DNA of 34,467 bases. Origin: Rostrohypoxylon terebratum. Taxonomy: Eukaryota > Ascomycota > Sordariomycetes > Xylariales > Hypoxylaceae. Within the stretch, counting starts at the first letter, position 1. The number at the start of each line of letters is the position of its first letter. Under the pieces are notes generated by a model. The model was given only the letters and a program-made list of their open reading frames with translations. It searched no databases and was not told where the DNA came from. The stretch is taken from positions 1 through 34,467 of the forward strand of contig MU386045.1 of NCBI GenBank assembly GCA_022497145.1. The letters are read 5' to 3'. Positions 21,411 through 32,566 of this stretch are shown here, piece by piece. The position numbers were made by a program, and so were the translations under genes.

Positions 21411-21653
21411 AACGGTGTATGAACGGTATTGGATGGATGGGTGAGATGATCACTTTTTAGCGCTGGGTCAATCTTAAGCGACGACGTCGAGCGATCATTT
21501 TCGACAAAAAATGGTTAGTGATAGTTGTGTAATAATGCGGATGGCGGGTAACAGGCTAATAAAAAGGGCGAGTTGAGATGGGGGAAGGGGGAAAAAAAGG
21601 ATTTAACGATAAGACGGGCAATGGAAGTACTAGTAGTAGTAGACTGTAGTAGC

Positions 21654-22504
21654 CTTAGAGGGTGTTTGGTAACATAAGTTTTTTTTGACTTATGGGTCAA
21701 AAGTGGGTCACCAGCCATAAGTTAAGCCTGGCGTTTGGGGGCTTCAGTAGGCTTATACCCACTAATTCAGCTTATTACTGTCCCACAAATACTAGATTTT
21801 TAACCAATCAAAACCGCGTAAAAAGCTGATGCTTATTGAGATCTCGAAAGCACCTTTGAAGGTGCTTATTTTGACTTATTACAAGGGTCTTCAGCTAGAT
21901 AAGTACTTAAAACGCCCTTTAACTCTATTAACACGTTTAATTAATTATTACATACTCATGACAGGTTTAAAATCTTAATAATTACCACTGATTAAAAGCG
22001 TTTAATCGGCTCTATATATATACCAGGTTGCATCGTTTCATCTCTAGAGATGGCGATGCTGTTGCAAGCTAAAAAGAGAGCTTCGATTAAGAGCTTGCGA
22101 CCGCTATTCAACAAGGTCTTGAGCTTCAACCAGCCTTTACACCTCATTGGATTGTTCAAAATGGATGCAACCTGGTTCATTATGAAGAGCTGATTGAAGG
22201 CTTTTAAATTATCAGATTTATTGATCTTTTTAATCAGAATTGATATTGAATTAATTGATTAAAGCTGGTAGGAAAATAAGCGCGCGTAAAAGATACAATC
22301 CCCCCGAGCAGCCCGGGCTAGCGCAGCACTAATAAGTTTAAAACCACAAACACCCAAAAAAACTACCAGCATCTAAATATACGTTGATTGGTCGGATTAT
22401 AGTGGAGACTACCCCACAAGCGAGACCAAATTCAGTCGACTTATTGTAGGGATGTCACGGGCCATAAGCATAAGCTAAACTTATCTTCCCAAACACTCTC
22501 TTAG
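21654..22504. mobile_element. Non-autonomous DNA transposon, probably hAT-like (about 0.85 kb)
   Basis: Terminal inverted repeats match at 19 of 22 positions: the left begins AGGGTGTTTGGTAACATAAG (21659), and the right end in reverse complement begins AGAGTGTTTGGGAAGATAAG (ending 22499). The flanks share CTTAG (21654-21658 and 22500-22504). Alternatively, an imperfect 8-bp pair CCTTAGAG/TCTTAGGG or a longer terminal repeat with a GTAGTAG/GTCGTAG flank can be drawn. Many ATAAG/CTTAT boxes lie just inside both ends, as in hAT elements, where they bind transposase. The interior is AT-rich with only short open frames, so no transposase is encoded. The class assignment is inference; the inverted repeats are directly visible. 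Confidence 0.6.
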
Positions 22505-24778
22505 GGTCGTAGATTGGGCTGGGCTGAGCTACTAGGTAGGTAGGTAGGCAAGGCGATAAATACCTATTGTAAGTACTAAGGATAGGTACCTACATGTAGG
22601 TATGTAATACCTTGATAACACCGCTTTAACGAGGTAAACAGGGTAGGTTGGTGTATGTACCTATGTGTGAGAATGTACTTACTATTCTCTTATTCCTCTT
22701 ATCCACGTCGTAAACTTTTTGCTATCGATGATAATACTATGTATGTAATTCAGTGATAATACCTAGGTCCTATACAGAGTACTGTGCACATAGTATGAAG
22801 ATGGAGCAGACGGAAATTAGACTCTGCCATAAGACCTCCAGGGCTAATAGAGGTGGCAGGTCGGACAGTGCGAAGTGGAAAGGTGAGAGGGAGAAATATT
22901 CCCGAAACAGCGAGAAAACTGCTGGGCACCGTACGGTACTTACGACATACTGTATCATTAGCCACGTGCGTGGTATCGTGGTATCAACCTAACCCTAAAC
23001 AGGTCTTGAAAGTCGATATTGGGAAATTAGCAAGGTTATGCCCCTTGCCTTAATTGAAGCTTAACCTTTTTTTAAGTTTCATTCCTCTTATTTCCGATTA
23101 ACGCTGATGGATGGGGTGAGGTCCTATTATCTCTTTACATAATCAGGTTCATATGAACAACGCAGTAATATGGTTTTCCATTGCTAGTACGTTCGGTGTA
23201 AAGCATTTCGAGAGGCTGAGAGATTTGGTTTAGATGATTCCGATCCATGACCGATAGATACCATTGTACAGTATTATGTGAAGTTCAGTATACTATTAGC
23301 GCACTGAAATAAGTGGCAGAGATATCAACATTCGGAAGATCGCGGGTAAAATGAAGAAAAATGAAAAATCAGGTACTTGATACTTGACATTTCATGCTCT
23401 TTTTGGGGTAGCAGGGTACAGTAGCGTAAGTATCTCATACTGTACTCAGTATACACATTGTACTACATACATTAGTAGTATGGATCAATGACGGTCTATT
23501 TTTAGTGCCGGGATTTGGCAGCGCCGTTGGCAGCTGTCAATTGGTCCAAGCAAGGATATGCACGAAATCTACACACATCACATGACTTTGAAGCTATAAG
23601 ATTTTCCGCACGGTCGCATTTAATCCGTCTCCCACTAGTGAGGCTCCGGAGATGGGCCCACCTAATTTTTTTTTTCTGCCACTTCAAATACTCCAACTCC
23701 TTCCTCGCTGTTGGTGTTTTTCTTCACTTTCCTATCATCCTTTCTTGTTTATCCCAAGACGCGCGTCTGTTCTGAGAGTGAGGTTTTTTTTGGCTGATTT
23801 TGGATCTATTTGGATGATTATTTGTTTGTCTCTACTCTTCGTTCTCACTTCCTAAATATTCAAGGACAACTGCTTGCTACCTAGTACTAGGTAGATGCAG
23901 TCACGGTACGTCTCTATTTTCCCTTCTATTAATTAGCAAGAAGCATATCTCTTCCGAATTATCCACATTCCTCCCTCCACTAGGATGACAACCGTTAAAC
24001 ATGTCTTCTTTTCCCAACTGAATCGACCATGAAAGAAATTCCGTCTGTTCGGGCCTTTCTGCTACGGTGGAAGCCTGCTACTTGCCAGTATACCTTGTCT
24101 GATTTCCCGTCTCGTGTCCTGTGCCTTAGAGCGCCGAGAGATTGGGATTTTGAGGGATTGCCTCCTGTCGTGTTCTGCTATCAGAGACTGAATTACCCAC
24201 TAACTAGATAATAGTGACGTTCGAACTCGGTATGTATTGTGTCTAAACCCGCACTTTTTGCGTATTCGAACAAGGTTAGTCAAATATTTTTACTATCTTC
24301 CGTCTTCATCCATCACATCGATCAAGATGTGGAGGCGTTTCATATGATGAAACTTCCATACACATTCGCAGTTTCCACTCGAGCTTCGATCAGAGCCTTT
24401 TCTGAAGCAGATGAGGGTATAATGTCCTTTCCTTGGATGTCTGACCAACGCCTATTTTCCATCAAATCTCATTGCCACGGTTTTTATATTTGGGCACTTG
24501 GCTAACTAGGTTCTGGTAGATAGGTATACATGATGGTAAACTCAAGCGTTAGGGCACTTGAGTAGTAGAATGAGTTGTATCGGAGTTTCGTTATGCAAGC
24601 CGTAGCCAACTACCCACGTAGATTATCAAAATACAAATAGTTCAATCACACCAAACAAAGCCTCTTTTCCGTACCCGATTCCGTGATGCCGACTTGACTC
24701 ATTTCGTAGCCGTCTAACATAAATTCGTTCGCAGGTCATTATCATGGATGTGTATGTCTCTGGCCTAGTAATACGAGA
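22505..24778. other. Intergenic, no convincing gene
   Basis: This is 2.3 kb between the transposon and the 3' end of the HbrB gene. It has TAGGTAGG repeats (22531-22550), CCTAGG (22761-22768) and several frames of 60-88 codons (for example 24029-24211 and 24239-24505) with no domain, no conserved motif and no coherent splice partners. A rapidly evolving or spliced lineage-specific gene cannot be excluded, especially at 23900-24550. Confidence 0.45.
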
Positions 24779-27433
24779 TCAGATGACCTCGACAGTTTCG
24801 CGTATTCCCTCCCTTAAAACGCTGTGACTGCCGGGGTTGTTTTCCTGCCTCTTGACCCTGCCACCAACCATCCCCCTCCGGTTCCTGCCTGTCCGCCCTC
24901 TGCCTAACCAGTTGAGCTTTAGTAATCGACCTAGTTCCGCCACCATCTTGCTTGCTTCGTCGGTGTTGGCGACGTGGATGCCGGTGTCGACGCTTGCCAG
25001 CACGCTCATGCATTGGAGCATACGGCCCACCATTTCGGTCACCTGCTTGCTATCCTCGACGTTCTGTTCGCGCACGCTGCCTAGAAGTTCCCTGCCGCCT
25101 CGGTCATTATCTCTCATCTGTGGCGTGAAGGGTCTTAGTAGGCTCCCGGTACCGGTAGACGCCGGGTCCGACACGCCGCTACCGAATGAGACATTGCTAA
25201 TAGCTCGACTTCGCGACGGGTTCGAGTCGTTGCCGAAGACCGTGGTAGAGGTCGAGTTGTAGCTAGCGATGCTCGGGTCTAATGACATGGCCGTGCCCGG
25301 ACGACCCGGGAATCCGTCGCTCGGTGACGTAGAAAGAGACGTGACGCTATCATTCAAAAGCGGCGGCGACGCTAGCGCGAGCGACGAGAGAGATGACGGC
25401 AGGTGCTCGAGAGATAATCGCGAAAATATCGTCTTGAGCTTCTCATATCTAGGTAGGATCAGGGAATCTCGGTAAGATATGAGCACGAGCCGTCGGACGT
25501 CGAGGACGCTAGATGCCGGCGACAGATGGGCTTCGAAATTCGGCCCACTTGGATGAGCGTTTGGCGCTGGCAAGTCCGCTATCACACCTCCCCAAAAGTC
25601 TCGCGCCTGCTCGGGCGTCAAGAGCGTTCCGCTGCCGGAGAATTCTAAATCTAGCGGCAGGAAGACGGCTTGCATATAAGGTAAAATGCTGGTGAATGTA
25701 AAAATCCAAAGCTCCACCAGCGAAGGTATCAGCCTATCCTCGGGAGTCTTGCGCAATGCATGGTCGAGCGAAGCAAATCCTGTCGAAAGGAGATCTCGTA
25801 GGTCGTCGACGATGATATGAGCCGAACGGCGTTGTATGCAGTATTGTATATGCATACTGACGACGCGGTTGAAATCTTCTACTGGCAATCGCAGGTCTTC
25901 GCCCTCGAAAATGACTAATAGCTTAGCCCTTAGGTACGGCCAGGCGTCATCCAAGGACATGTTATGAAGACCGTGTTTGCCCGAATCGATAGGTTCGGAG
26001 AGATATGAATGCGCGGCGGCGGCTGTTGATCCAAAGCTGCCAGGTCCAGGCCACTCAGGCCCCGTGCCGTAAGAAGACTCGTTGTCGTCCTTCCTCTTAT
26101 CGCGCAATGCGCGGCCTCCGTGTCGGAGATCAAGCCCACTGACGCTTTTACCTATGTTGTTATTGGGGCCTGGGCTCGGCGGAACGTTAAAGTTGTAAAG
26201 GCTCGACGGGGCGTTGGGGTCGACGGGTCGCGAATTGCTGGCAGCAGAGGAGAGGGGAAGGTGATAATCATCTTTGCTGCTCAGCTTATGCTTCTGCCGC
26301 GACAAGAAGTGATGTTTCTTCTCCTTATCTTTTTCCTTGCTGTCCATAGACGGGTCAACTGGCCGGATAGTAGCGGCAGATGAGTTCCCCAAGCTGTAGA
26401 AGGATGACGAGTCCGCGAGACTAGTTGTACTGAAGTTGGCGCGTTGCAGAGAGGCCAGGGCAGAGCCGATTTTTCCGGGGCTCGGTAACGGCCGCTCTTT
26501 GGCGTCGCCTTTAGTATCTATCTTCTTCGGTCGAGAAAATAGCTTTACTTTAGACTTCTCTGCCTTGGCGGGCTTCTCTAGTATCGTCGGAGGCGCGGGC
26601 GCGGGATGTTCTGGCGGCGGTAGTCCGGGCGAAGATTGGGGCGATCTCGGGAAGACGACATTAGCGGCGGCGGTCGCGGCGTGGCTCCCCAACAACCCAT
26701 TGTGATATCCCTGGGTGCTGAAGCCGTTATCTCGGGGAGCGCTCGCCTCAGTCAGACTTAACATAGGTGGACTGCGATGACCTGAAGCAGGTTTAGGCCC
26801 AGGTCTCTTTGAGGCATCGTGGCTGTCGCTGCCAGGGAATGGTACTGTTTGCGATCGGTGGCGGCTATGCTGTTGGTGTTGCATGACCGCAGCTTGGGCG
26901 GCTATTTGACTGGCTGAGAGACTGCCGACGGGTTGGATCTGGGCCTGTGCTTGAGCCTGTGCTTGGGCTTGAGCCATGGCGACGTGGGAGAGATTGGAGG
27001 TGCTGGTGGAGGGTAAGGTAGGCTCGAAGAGACCCTGAGTCTGGGAATGCTTTCTGACGTGGCCGGCGCGAGTAGGAGGTAAGGTCAGGGGCGAAGAGGT
27101 TCTCGGTTGAGGGAGTTCGATGCTAGGTCTAGTCGGACGAGAGAAATTGTGTGGGCTGTTGGGATAGGATGGACTGGTAACTGTAGTGGCAGGGCTCTGA
27201 GAGCCTCTCGTCTTTGGGAAAGATATGGTATCGTCGCTGGAGGATGTGTCTATCCTACGTATTTGAGGTCTCGAAGAGTTTGTCGAGGAGAAGAATGATG
27301 AAGAGGAAGATGCTGCTGCGGCGGCGGCAGTTGAAGCGGAAGAAACATTAGAAACACCAGAAACCCCGGAAGCACTCCCGGGCAAGGGAGAGAAGCTCCC
27401 GGGGGCTCTTTGCTGGGATCGTACTGGCTGCAT
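24779..27433 (-). CDS. hbrB: HbrB/Bit61-family TORC2 component (884 aa)
   Basis: This is a single-exon gene. The ATG at 27433 (MQPVRSQQRAPGSFSP) is the first methionine in the open frame. The N-terminal half is disordered and Ser/Pro/Gln-rich, with a QAQAQAQAQAQIQ run and basic Ser-rich phosphosite-like stretches. The HbrB domain spans about residues 492-670: DDAWPYLRAKLLVIFEGEDL, VEDFNRVVSMHIQYCIQRRS, LVELWIFTFTSILPYMQAVF and RLVLISYRDSLILPRYEKL. A Ser/Thr-rich tail ends in a helical segment (MVGRMLQCMSVLASVDTGI). In yeasts and filamentous fungi this family (Bit61/Bit2, Aspergillus HbrB, animal PRR5/Protor) binds TORC2. In Aspergillus, loss causes hyperbranching. It is transcribed divergently from GON7. 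Confidence 0.9.
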   Translation of the reverse strand: MQPVRSQQRAPGSFSPLPGSASGVSGVSNVSSASTAAAAAASSSSSFFSSTNSSRPQIRRIDTSSSDDTISFPKTRGSQSPATTVTSPSYPNSPHNFSRPTRPSIELPQPRTSSPLTLPPTRAGHVRKHSQTQGLFEPTLPSTSTSNLSHVAMAQAQAQAQAQAQIQPVGSLSASQIAAQAAVMQHQQHSRHRSQTVPFPGSDSHDASKRPGPKPASGHRSPPMLSLTEASAPRDNGFSTQGYHNGLLGSHAATAAANVVFPRSPQSSPGLPPPEHPAPAPPTILEKPAKAEKSKVKLFSRPKKIDTKGDAKERPLPSPGKIGSALASLQRANFSTTSLADSSSFYSLGNSSAATIRPVDPSMDSKEKDKEKKHHFLSRQKHKLSSKDDYHLPLSSAASNSRPVDPNAPSSLYNFNVPPSPGPNNNIGKSVSGLDLRHGGRALRDKRKDDNESSYGTGPEWPGPGSFGSTAAAAHSYLSEPIDSGKHGLHNMSLDDAWPYLRAKLLVIFEGEDLRLPVEDFNRVVSMHIQYCIQRRSAHIIVDDLRDLLSTGFASLDHALRKTPEDRLIPSLVELWIFTFTSILPYMQAVFLPLDLEFSGSGTLLTPEQARDFWGGVIADLPAPNAHPSGPNFEAHLSPASSVLDVRRLVLISYRDSLILPRYEKLKTIFSRLSLEHLPSSLSSLALASPPLLNDSVTSLSTSPSDGFPGRPGTAMSLDPSIASYNSTSTTVFGNDSNPSRSRAISNVSFGSGVSDPASTGTGSLLRPFTPQMRDNDRGGRELLGSVREQNVEDSKQVTEMVGRMLQCMSVLASVDTGIHVANTDEASKMVAELGRLLKLNWLGRGRTGRNRRGMVGGRVKRQENNPGSHSVLREGIRETVEVI

Positions 27434-28178
27434 TATTCTGATCGAAACGTCCAAGTTCCCGGTCCTAGGTCTGTTACATCTTGACTCGATCCCGAGATAT
27501 GTAGGATCGGCGTTAATCCCCGTCCTTTGATTTGCGCTATTCAATTGCCGTGCACACCAATGGTGAGCAGTTGATATCCGATGTGCAGTTGTAACGTGCG
27601 TACACAAGTGATGTTGTCTCGACTTGATCGGACTACATAGTAGATTTCATCAGCGATCTTGATGATGTTGTTGATGAGGAGATGGTTGAATTGGTTGGAA
27701 CAAGAATACCTGCTGGCTGGGCAGTGGGCAGTGGGCAGTGGACACGAAAGATGGTACTAGTACTGTCATGGTGATCCCTGAAGGTGGGTATTTATGTAAC
27801 AATAGTGGATGTATCGTACGAAGTACTTCGTACATGATACAATAATTGCAGGATAGGTAGGTACCTTATGTAAGATTGAAGATTCATCTAATAATACCGT
27901 ACCTACCTAGTACCTACTAGGTAGTAGGTACGTACTAAGTACGTAGGTACTGTACGATAAGAAGTACCTACCTATACAAAAAGCGCTACATGAATGGTTA
28001 CCTAGGACCTACCTAGGTACTAGCTACTAGGTAGCACATACATAGTACCACTATCACAGCCACATCTACCCCACCCTCCACCCCTCCATCGTCTACTGGG
28101 AAAGTTCTTATCGTGTCATTATTCTGACAATTCAACAACCTACATACATACAGCACCTAAGCTCGAAGCTCGGCAATC
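27434..28178. other. Divergent HbrB-GON7 intergenic region
   Basis: The 745-bp shared upstream region has GGGCAGT repeated three times (27718-27738), dense TACC/TAGG simple sequence with overlapping near-palindromes (27896-27975) and two CCTAGG sites (28001-28016). It contains the promoters of both genes; individual elements cannot be assigned. Confidence 0.5.
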
Positions 28179-28562
28179 ATGGCATCCTCGTCTGTCCCGG
28201 GTTCGAACATCGCCGCTCAAATTACGGCGATATATACCAACTCCAAACCCATCCACAGCTCTTCCTCTTCCTCTTCTTCTTCCCCTTCTAATCCAGCCTC
28301 GACCACTCCCTTCACGCTCGCGACGTCGCTAGCACTACCGGATCCCGATTCCTCGGCGCGCAAGATTATGTACCTAGAAACCCTTCGCAAGGCAGTGCTG
28401 AAGTTGCAAGAGCAAGTGAATAGCGAATTAACAGCACGTATGGAAGAAGAGGCGCGTGAAACAGCTGTTATACCCACTGCATCAAAGAGACTAGGTATAG
28501 TTGACGAAGCTGCCGAAGAGGAGAATTATGGTGAAGAGGTGGTGGAAGACGAAGAGTCATAG
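28179..28562 (+). CDS. GON7: EKC/KEOPS complex subunit Gon7 (127 aa)
   Basis: Gon7 is the small, partly disordered subunit of KEOPS, the complex that makes the t6A37 modification of ANN-decoding tRNAs and affects telomere maintenance. The single exon starts at an ATG in good context (CAATCATGGC). The N-terminus has a Ser-rich run encoded by TCT/TCC codons (residues about 28-36). The conserved helix is YLETLRKAVLKLQEQVNSEL followed by TARMEEEA. The acidic C-terminal signature EEENYGEEVVEDEES is typical of fungal Gon7 as I recall it. The length is normal. It faces the VPS39 gene tail to tail across 0.5 kb. Confidence 0.82.
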   Translation: MASSSVPGSNIAAQITAIYTNSKPIHSSSSSSSSSPSNPASTTPFTLATSLALPDPDSSARKIMYLETLRKAVLKLQEQVNSELTARMEEEARETAVIPTASKRLGIVDEAAEEENYGEEVVEDEES

Positions 28563-29074
28563 GTTATAGACGGGTCGATCAATTCTCATCATCCATCCAA
28601 CTCTATCTAGGCTTGGAATCAGGCAACCCCAACTACCTAGCCACGGCATTAGGTATCTACTCGGCACGGTACGGCACGGCACAGCGCTTATTTGGATCCA
28701 ATCATCCAACGATCCAATGATATCTAGGGAAGAAAGGCGCAAAAAAGCGTTACCAATTTGACTACGATCTAAATACGGGGGTATTGCCTCCTCACTGCCT
28801 CTACTCCGACAGCATGCAATGATGAATGATGCAATGATGTCCATCTTATGCTCGGGACCCCAAATAAAACCAGAACACCACCAGTCTTGGTATATGCGGA
28901 TCCGGCTTCACGCTGCCCCCCCTGTCAATCATGTCAATGCTCGTACAGACAAATATCCTCGTGATAATAGATGGTTTCGTATCTCGTTCATATCTCGATA
29001 TCCTCGCCGACGCAGGTATGTATGAGGGGGAAGAAATTACGTCGACAATTGGCCCCGCCTCGTTTGTTAACTAC
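28563..29074. other. Convergent GON7-VPS39 3' region
   Basis: This 0.5-kb region separates two convergent genes and must contain both 3' untranslated regions. A CACGGCACGGTACGGCACGG short repeat lies near 28662-28685. Open frames here read against no known motif. Confidence 0.5.
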
Positions 29075-32000
29075 TCAACCGTGTCTCGCCCACGAGCCGG
29101 CGATCCTCTCGCTTCTGGTTCCACTCATGCTACGCCCCGGCCTTCCCAGACATCCATAATGGACGACGGTGTTATCTGGAAGCACCGCCACCACGCTGTT
29201 ACCCAGTCTCTTGTGGCAGACACCACAAACCCTCTCCTCGCTGATGACAACCTTTCTGCTACGCCCGCTCTGGCCCCCTGGAATGCCGTCCCCGAGTAAC
29301 AGAAGCGCTTGTGTGTTGACGAGTTGCGTCTTGCGCAGTCCCTCAACGATGCGCGACTCTGAGATGACGCTGTTAGCCGCGCGGATGCGTCCTCGGAAGT
29401 AAGACTCGAGCTCTGTCACCGGAAGATCGTCCGGGATGAGAGATAATGTTGACTCCGCCGGTAGACGGGAGCCGTGCCTAGAGAGGAGAGACAGGGCTGG
29501 TTCTAGGTTTGGTCTGTTTGGCGGTGGCGGGGTAAGATAAAGAGAGAGCAGCATGTGGTAGATCGAAGGCTTCGAGTCGGGGTCACGATCATCCTCGTCA
29601 GCCAGCAGTGCGGCAAACGATTCCCTGCGGGAGCTGGGAAGCGCGTGGATACGGTTACAATACCTAGTATTATTTCGTAAGCAACGTCGATCAACAAGAG
29701 AATATACACTTACTCCTCTGCTTTCGTATAATCCTGCATATTAAAGACGTAGATCTCAAGTGCCTGCTTGTGAGAGCCCATGTTGCTAAACACTATAGCT
29801 CGAGCCTCGTAGAATGCCGGATCTGATATAGGCCGTTGGTCATTACTTGTACCGGAACCGACAGATTCCCAATAGACTTAGACCACTTACCATCGCGAGG
29901 AATTATGCTTAACGCCCTGCTAAGGCTATACTGCTGACTCCCTCTCAAAAATGTCACGAGGCTGTTGAGCTTCTCGTTCCACGCCTCGTCGCGCTTATCG
30001 TCTCTCAATGCTTGAACTAGCAGCTCCACCAACTGGTTATGAAAGTCCGGCGTACCATCTTCCAACTCCATGATGATGTGTTGCAGGTACCGTATTTCTA
30101 GGTTGACGTCAATGGCGCCTAGATATCGAACGACCCTTTCTCGAGGTAATGTCTCCGCATTTTCGCTATCTGCCAAGAACACCTCCATCCCCTGATTCGG
30201 ATCGCGCCGCAGAACCCAGTCCGCGAACTCGAGGATGATATCGATCATCTCCGGCGGAAGACTTTGCAAGTAGCCTACCGTCCTCCGGGGACCACGTAAC
30301 TGCTCGGGTATCGCCACTTCCGCATCCGTATGCCCGTTGAGGTCGAGCTTAGTTAACTCGCCTTCCGGGTCGACGTCTCCGAATTTGCGGAGGAGGGTGA
30401 GCGCGTCGCGGTGGAGTTTCTTTCCGTAGAAGAAGTCAACTAGTTCGTTGTATCGGCTGTGCTTAAGAAGGTGTTCATTTACCACCGCGGGATCGCAGAA
30501 GTTCGGGATGCGGAAGAGGGAGCCGGCGAGTGTGGGCGTTACGAACATCAGGCCGCGGAAGAGAGCGGTGTCGACGACCGTAAACGTCTCCTTAAGCTCC
30601 TGTTCGAGCTGTTCATCGGAATGAGAGCGAGGGTGCGTCAGTAAGGCGTCTAAGTTCTCGTCTAAACTTGTCGGCGAGTCCTTGCTAGCTGGTGGTTTTC
30701 GAGGCTTTAGCTTTCCGGTTGCTGGGTCGATCCACCGCTGTAGACGTGTCCTGGTGCCAGCTAGGTAACTATTTAATTCACGAACGGCTTTGATGAGATC
30801 CTTGCCTTCCAACGGACCATCCTCGTCGGTATTGTCCTTTTTAGTCTTAGCCTTGACACTTGCCACGTCTTCGCTATCTGTGCCGCCTTTCTTAGACGAC
30901 GTGGTGGATGCTGCGTCGGAGTCGCCTTTGCGATGTCCCATCCAGTATTTCGCAAAGGTACTAGGTTTGGATGGAGATGCGACCTCGACGTTAGAATCGG
31001 CTTTCGCCGTCTTTTCGCCGTTGACCTTTTCGTCCTCCTCTGGGTCTTCCTCCTCCGATGCACTCTCCTCTCGCGTGGACTCGGCCGAGAGGTCCCCGGC
31101 AATCATCCTAGGGTACAATCTCAGCACCCTTTGAGGAGGCGCGTGCACTTCGTCTTCGTTAAATAATGCCAGGCTTTCGGAGAACTTCTTCTTCTTGAAG
31201 AGGACTTCGGCTTTTAACATCTTGGCCTCTCGCATGGTGCCAATCTTATCCTTCAACAGCGCATCTTCGAGCATACCGAGCACGCTTACGGCCTCGTCAT
31301 ACTTAGCCGTGTCAATCAGCTCCTGCACCTGAGTATCGTAATCTGTAGCTTCCATCTTCCACACCGCTCGATCGCTGCTGATGTGAAACCCTTTACCCGC
31401 GTGAGCGAGACTGACTGTGGGCGGCGGAACATGCAACTGTGCCGCGCCGGGAAGCTCTATGATCTGTAGAAGGCTCAGCGTTTCCGGATTGCGTACCTCC
31501 AGCGTGCCTTTGGCCGGTGGTTGAAGGATTAGGATATAGGGGTAGCTATACCCGATGCTCTCGGGGGCGCTTTGCCATGGTACCTGACGTTTATCTAACG
31601 GGTTTCCGTTCGTATCAATAAATAGAGAATTGATGTCTTTGGCGAGCAGCATCTGACCCTCGGCCAATCTCGTGGCCAGCGGTTTTGGCATATACCCGCC
31701 CAACCCCATATAGCCCATGCTAGCGGCGCCGAATCTGCTCCCTTGCCCCCCCGTTGCCGCGGCGCCGAGCCCTACGATCTCGTGGGTTTCCAAGGTGGTG
31801 ACGTCTACCAAGACGTATCCCGCGTTCATACCACAGACAACCTTGGTCGCGTTGGCCCAGGTCAGGGATCTGACACCCTCAGGTAAGACGATCTCGGTAA
31901 CCTCGTCGCGTAGTTCGCTCTCGTGCCAACTCCATAATAACAACCGGCGTTTTATAGCGACGGCAAGACGACTGATAATTTCCGGTATACCGGTAGCAGC

Positions 32001-32566
32001 ATCCTTGACGATATTACTGGTGACAGCAAAGCAGGTAGCATTCTTCGTTCGCGATATCGTCTCTATCAATTCGTAGGTCTGAAGATCGTGGAGGGAGACG
32101 TGGTAGTTGGAGAGGGAGACGATGATGTTGGCCTCTTTGATGATAGCGAGTTGCTCAACGGCGCGGGTAGAGAACTTCTCCACTTCACGTAAAAGATCGG
32201 TTGGTTTTTGAGGAGTACCAGATCTCGAGTCGGTCTCGGTGCTCGGAGGGGAGGAGGGCGTGGGCGTACCATTGGAAGTAGGAGGCTCAGGTGGTTGGGT
32301 TAGTTCGTTTAGGCGGTATATCCTCAGGGACCCGGTATTGAGACCGACGAGAACGCGATCGCCTACGGTAAAATATGGTGTTAGTATCTGAAACGTCCAA
32401 TACATGTATCATGTATTGATTGTTGTTGGTTTTAACTAGGTAATAAGGCGTTAAGGCGTTAAGGCGTCAAGGCGTAAGACGAACCATGTGCTAATATGGT
32501 TTCTATCTTAGATTTATCGCGTTGCTTTAGCTCGATGATGGGTCGAGCTGTGAATGCGGAGAGCAT
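29075..32566 (-). CDS. VPS39: HOPS complex subunit Vps39/Vam6, four exons (1083 aa)
   Basis: Exons are 32566-32485, 32362-29891, 29822-29714 and 29663-29075 (3252 nt, in frame). The first exon gives MLSAFTARPIIELKQRDKSK, joined through intron 1 (122 nt, donor GTTCGT) to GDRVLVGLNTGSLRIYR, the start of the citron-homology (CNH) domain (about residues 20-330). The Vps39_1 and clathrin-repeat regions follow (LIDTAKYDEAVSVLGMLEDA, HLLKHSRYNELVDFFYGKKL, DPAFYEARAIVFSNMGSHKQ). The C-terminal Vps39_2 domain carries CGVCHKRLG and VVHYGC (about 1035-1060). An acidic Ser-rich insertion lies at about 446-545. Vps39 links HOPS to the Rab7-type GTPase Ypt7 for vacuole and autophagosome fusion. Introns 2 and 3 (68 and 50 nt) restore the QALEIYVFNMQDYTKAEEYC motif. 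Confidence 0.92.
32445..32476 (+). repeat. Four tandem AAGGCGTT octamers inside VPS39 intron 1
   Basis: AAGGCGTT, AAGGCGTT, AAGGCGTC and AAGGCGTA follow each other directly, just downstream (in gene orientation) of the GTTCGT donor. On the sense strand the intron therefore starts with repeated AACGCCTT. No function is known. Confidence 0.8.

Larger units (their letters stand above)
20082..21653. other. Upstream region of the PtaB-like gene with simple repeats
   Basis: This is 1.6 kb of non-coding sequence. It includes GTAAG/TAAGTAG purine-type repeats (20562-20680), an inverted repeat TTGCAAGTG-C-CACTTGCAA (about 20942-20960), CTTTCGA x3 (20961-20980), GTCAACT x3 (20984-21009) and TATGTATG/GGTAG repeats (21336-21410). 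A long leader for the PtaB-like mRNA is plausible. No gene is seen. Confidence 0.5.

Noticed and set aside
23515..24505. Several 60-88-codon frames that could be exons of a hidden gene
   Set aside because: No two can be joined into a protein with a recognisable domain; composition is like the surrounding non-coding DNA.
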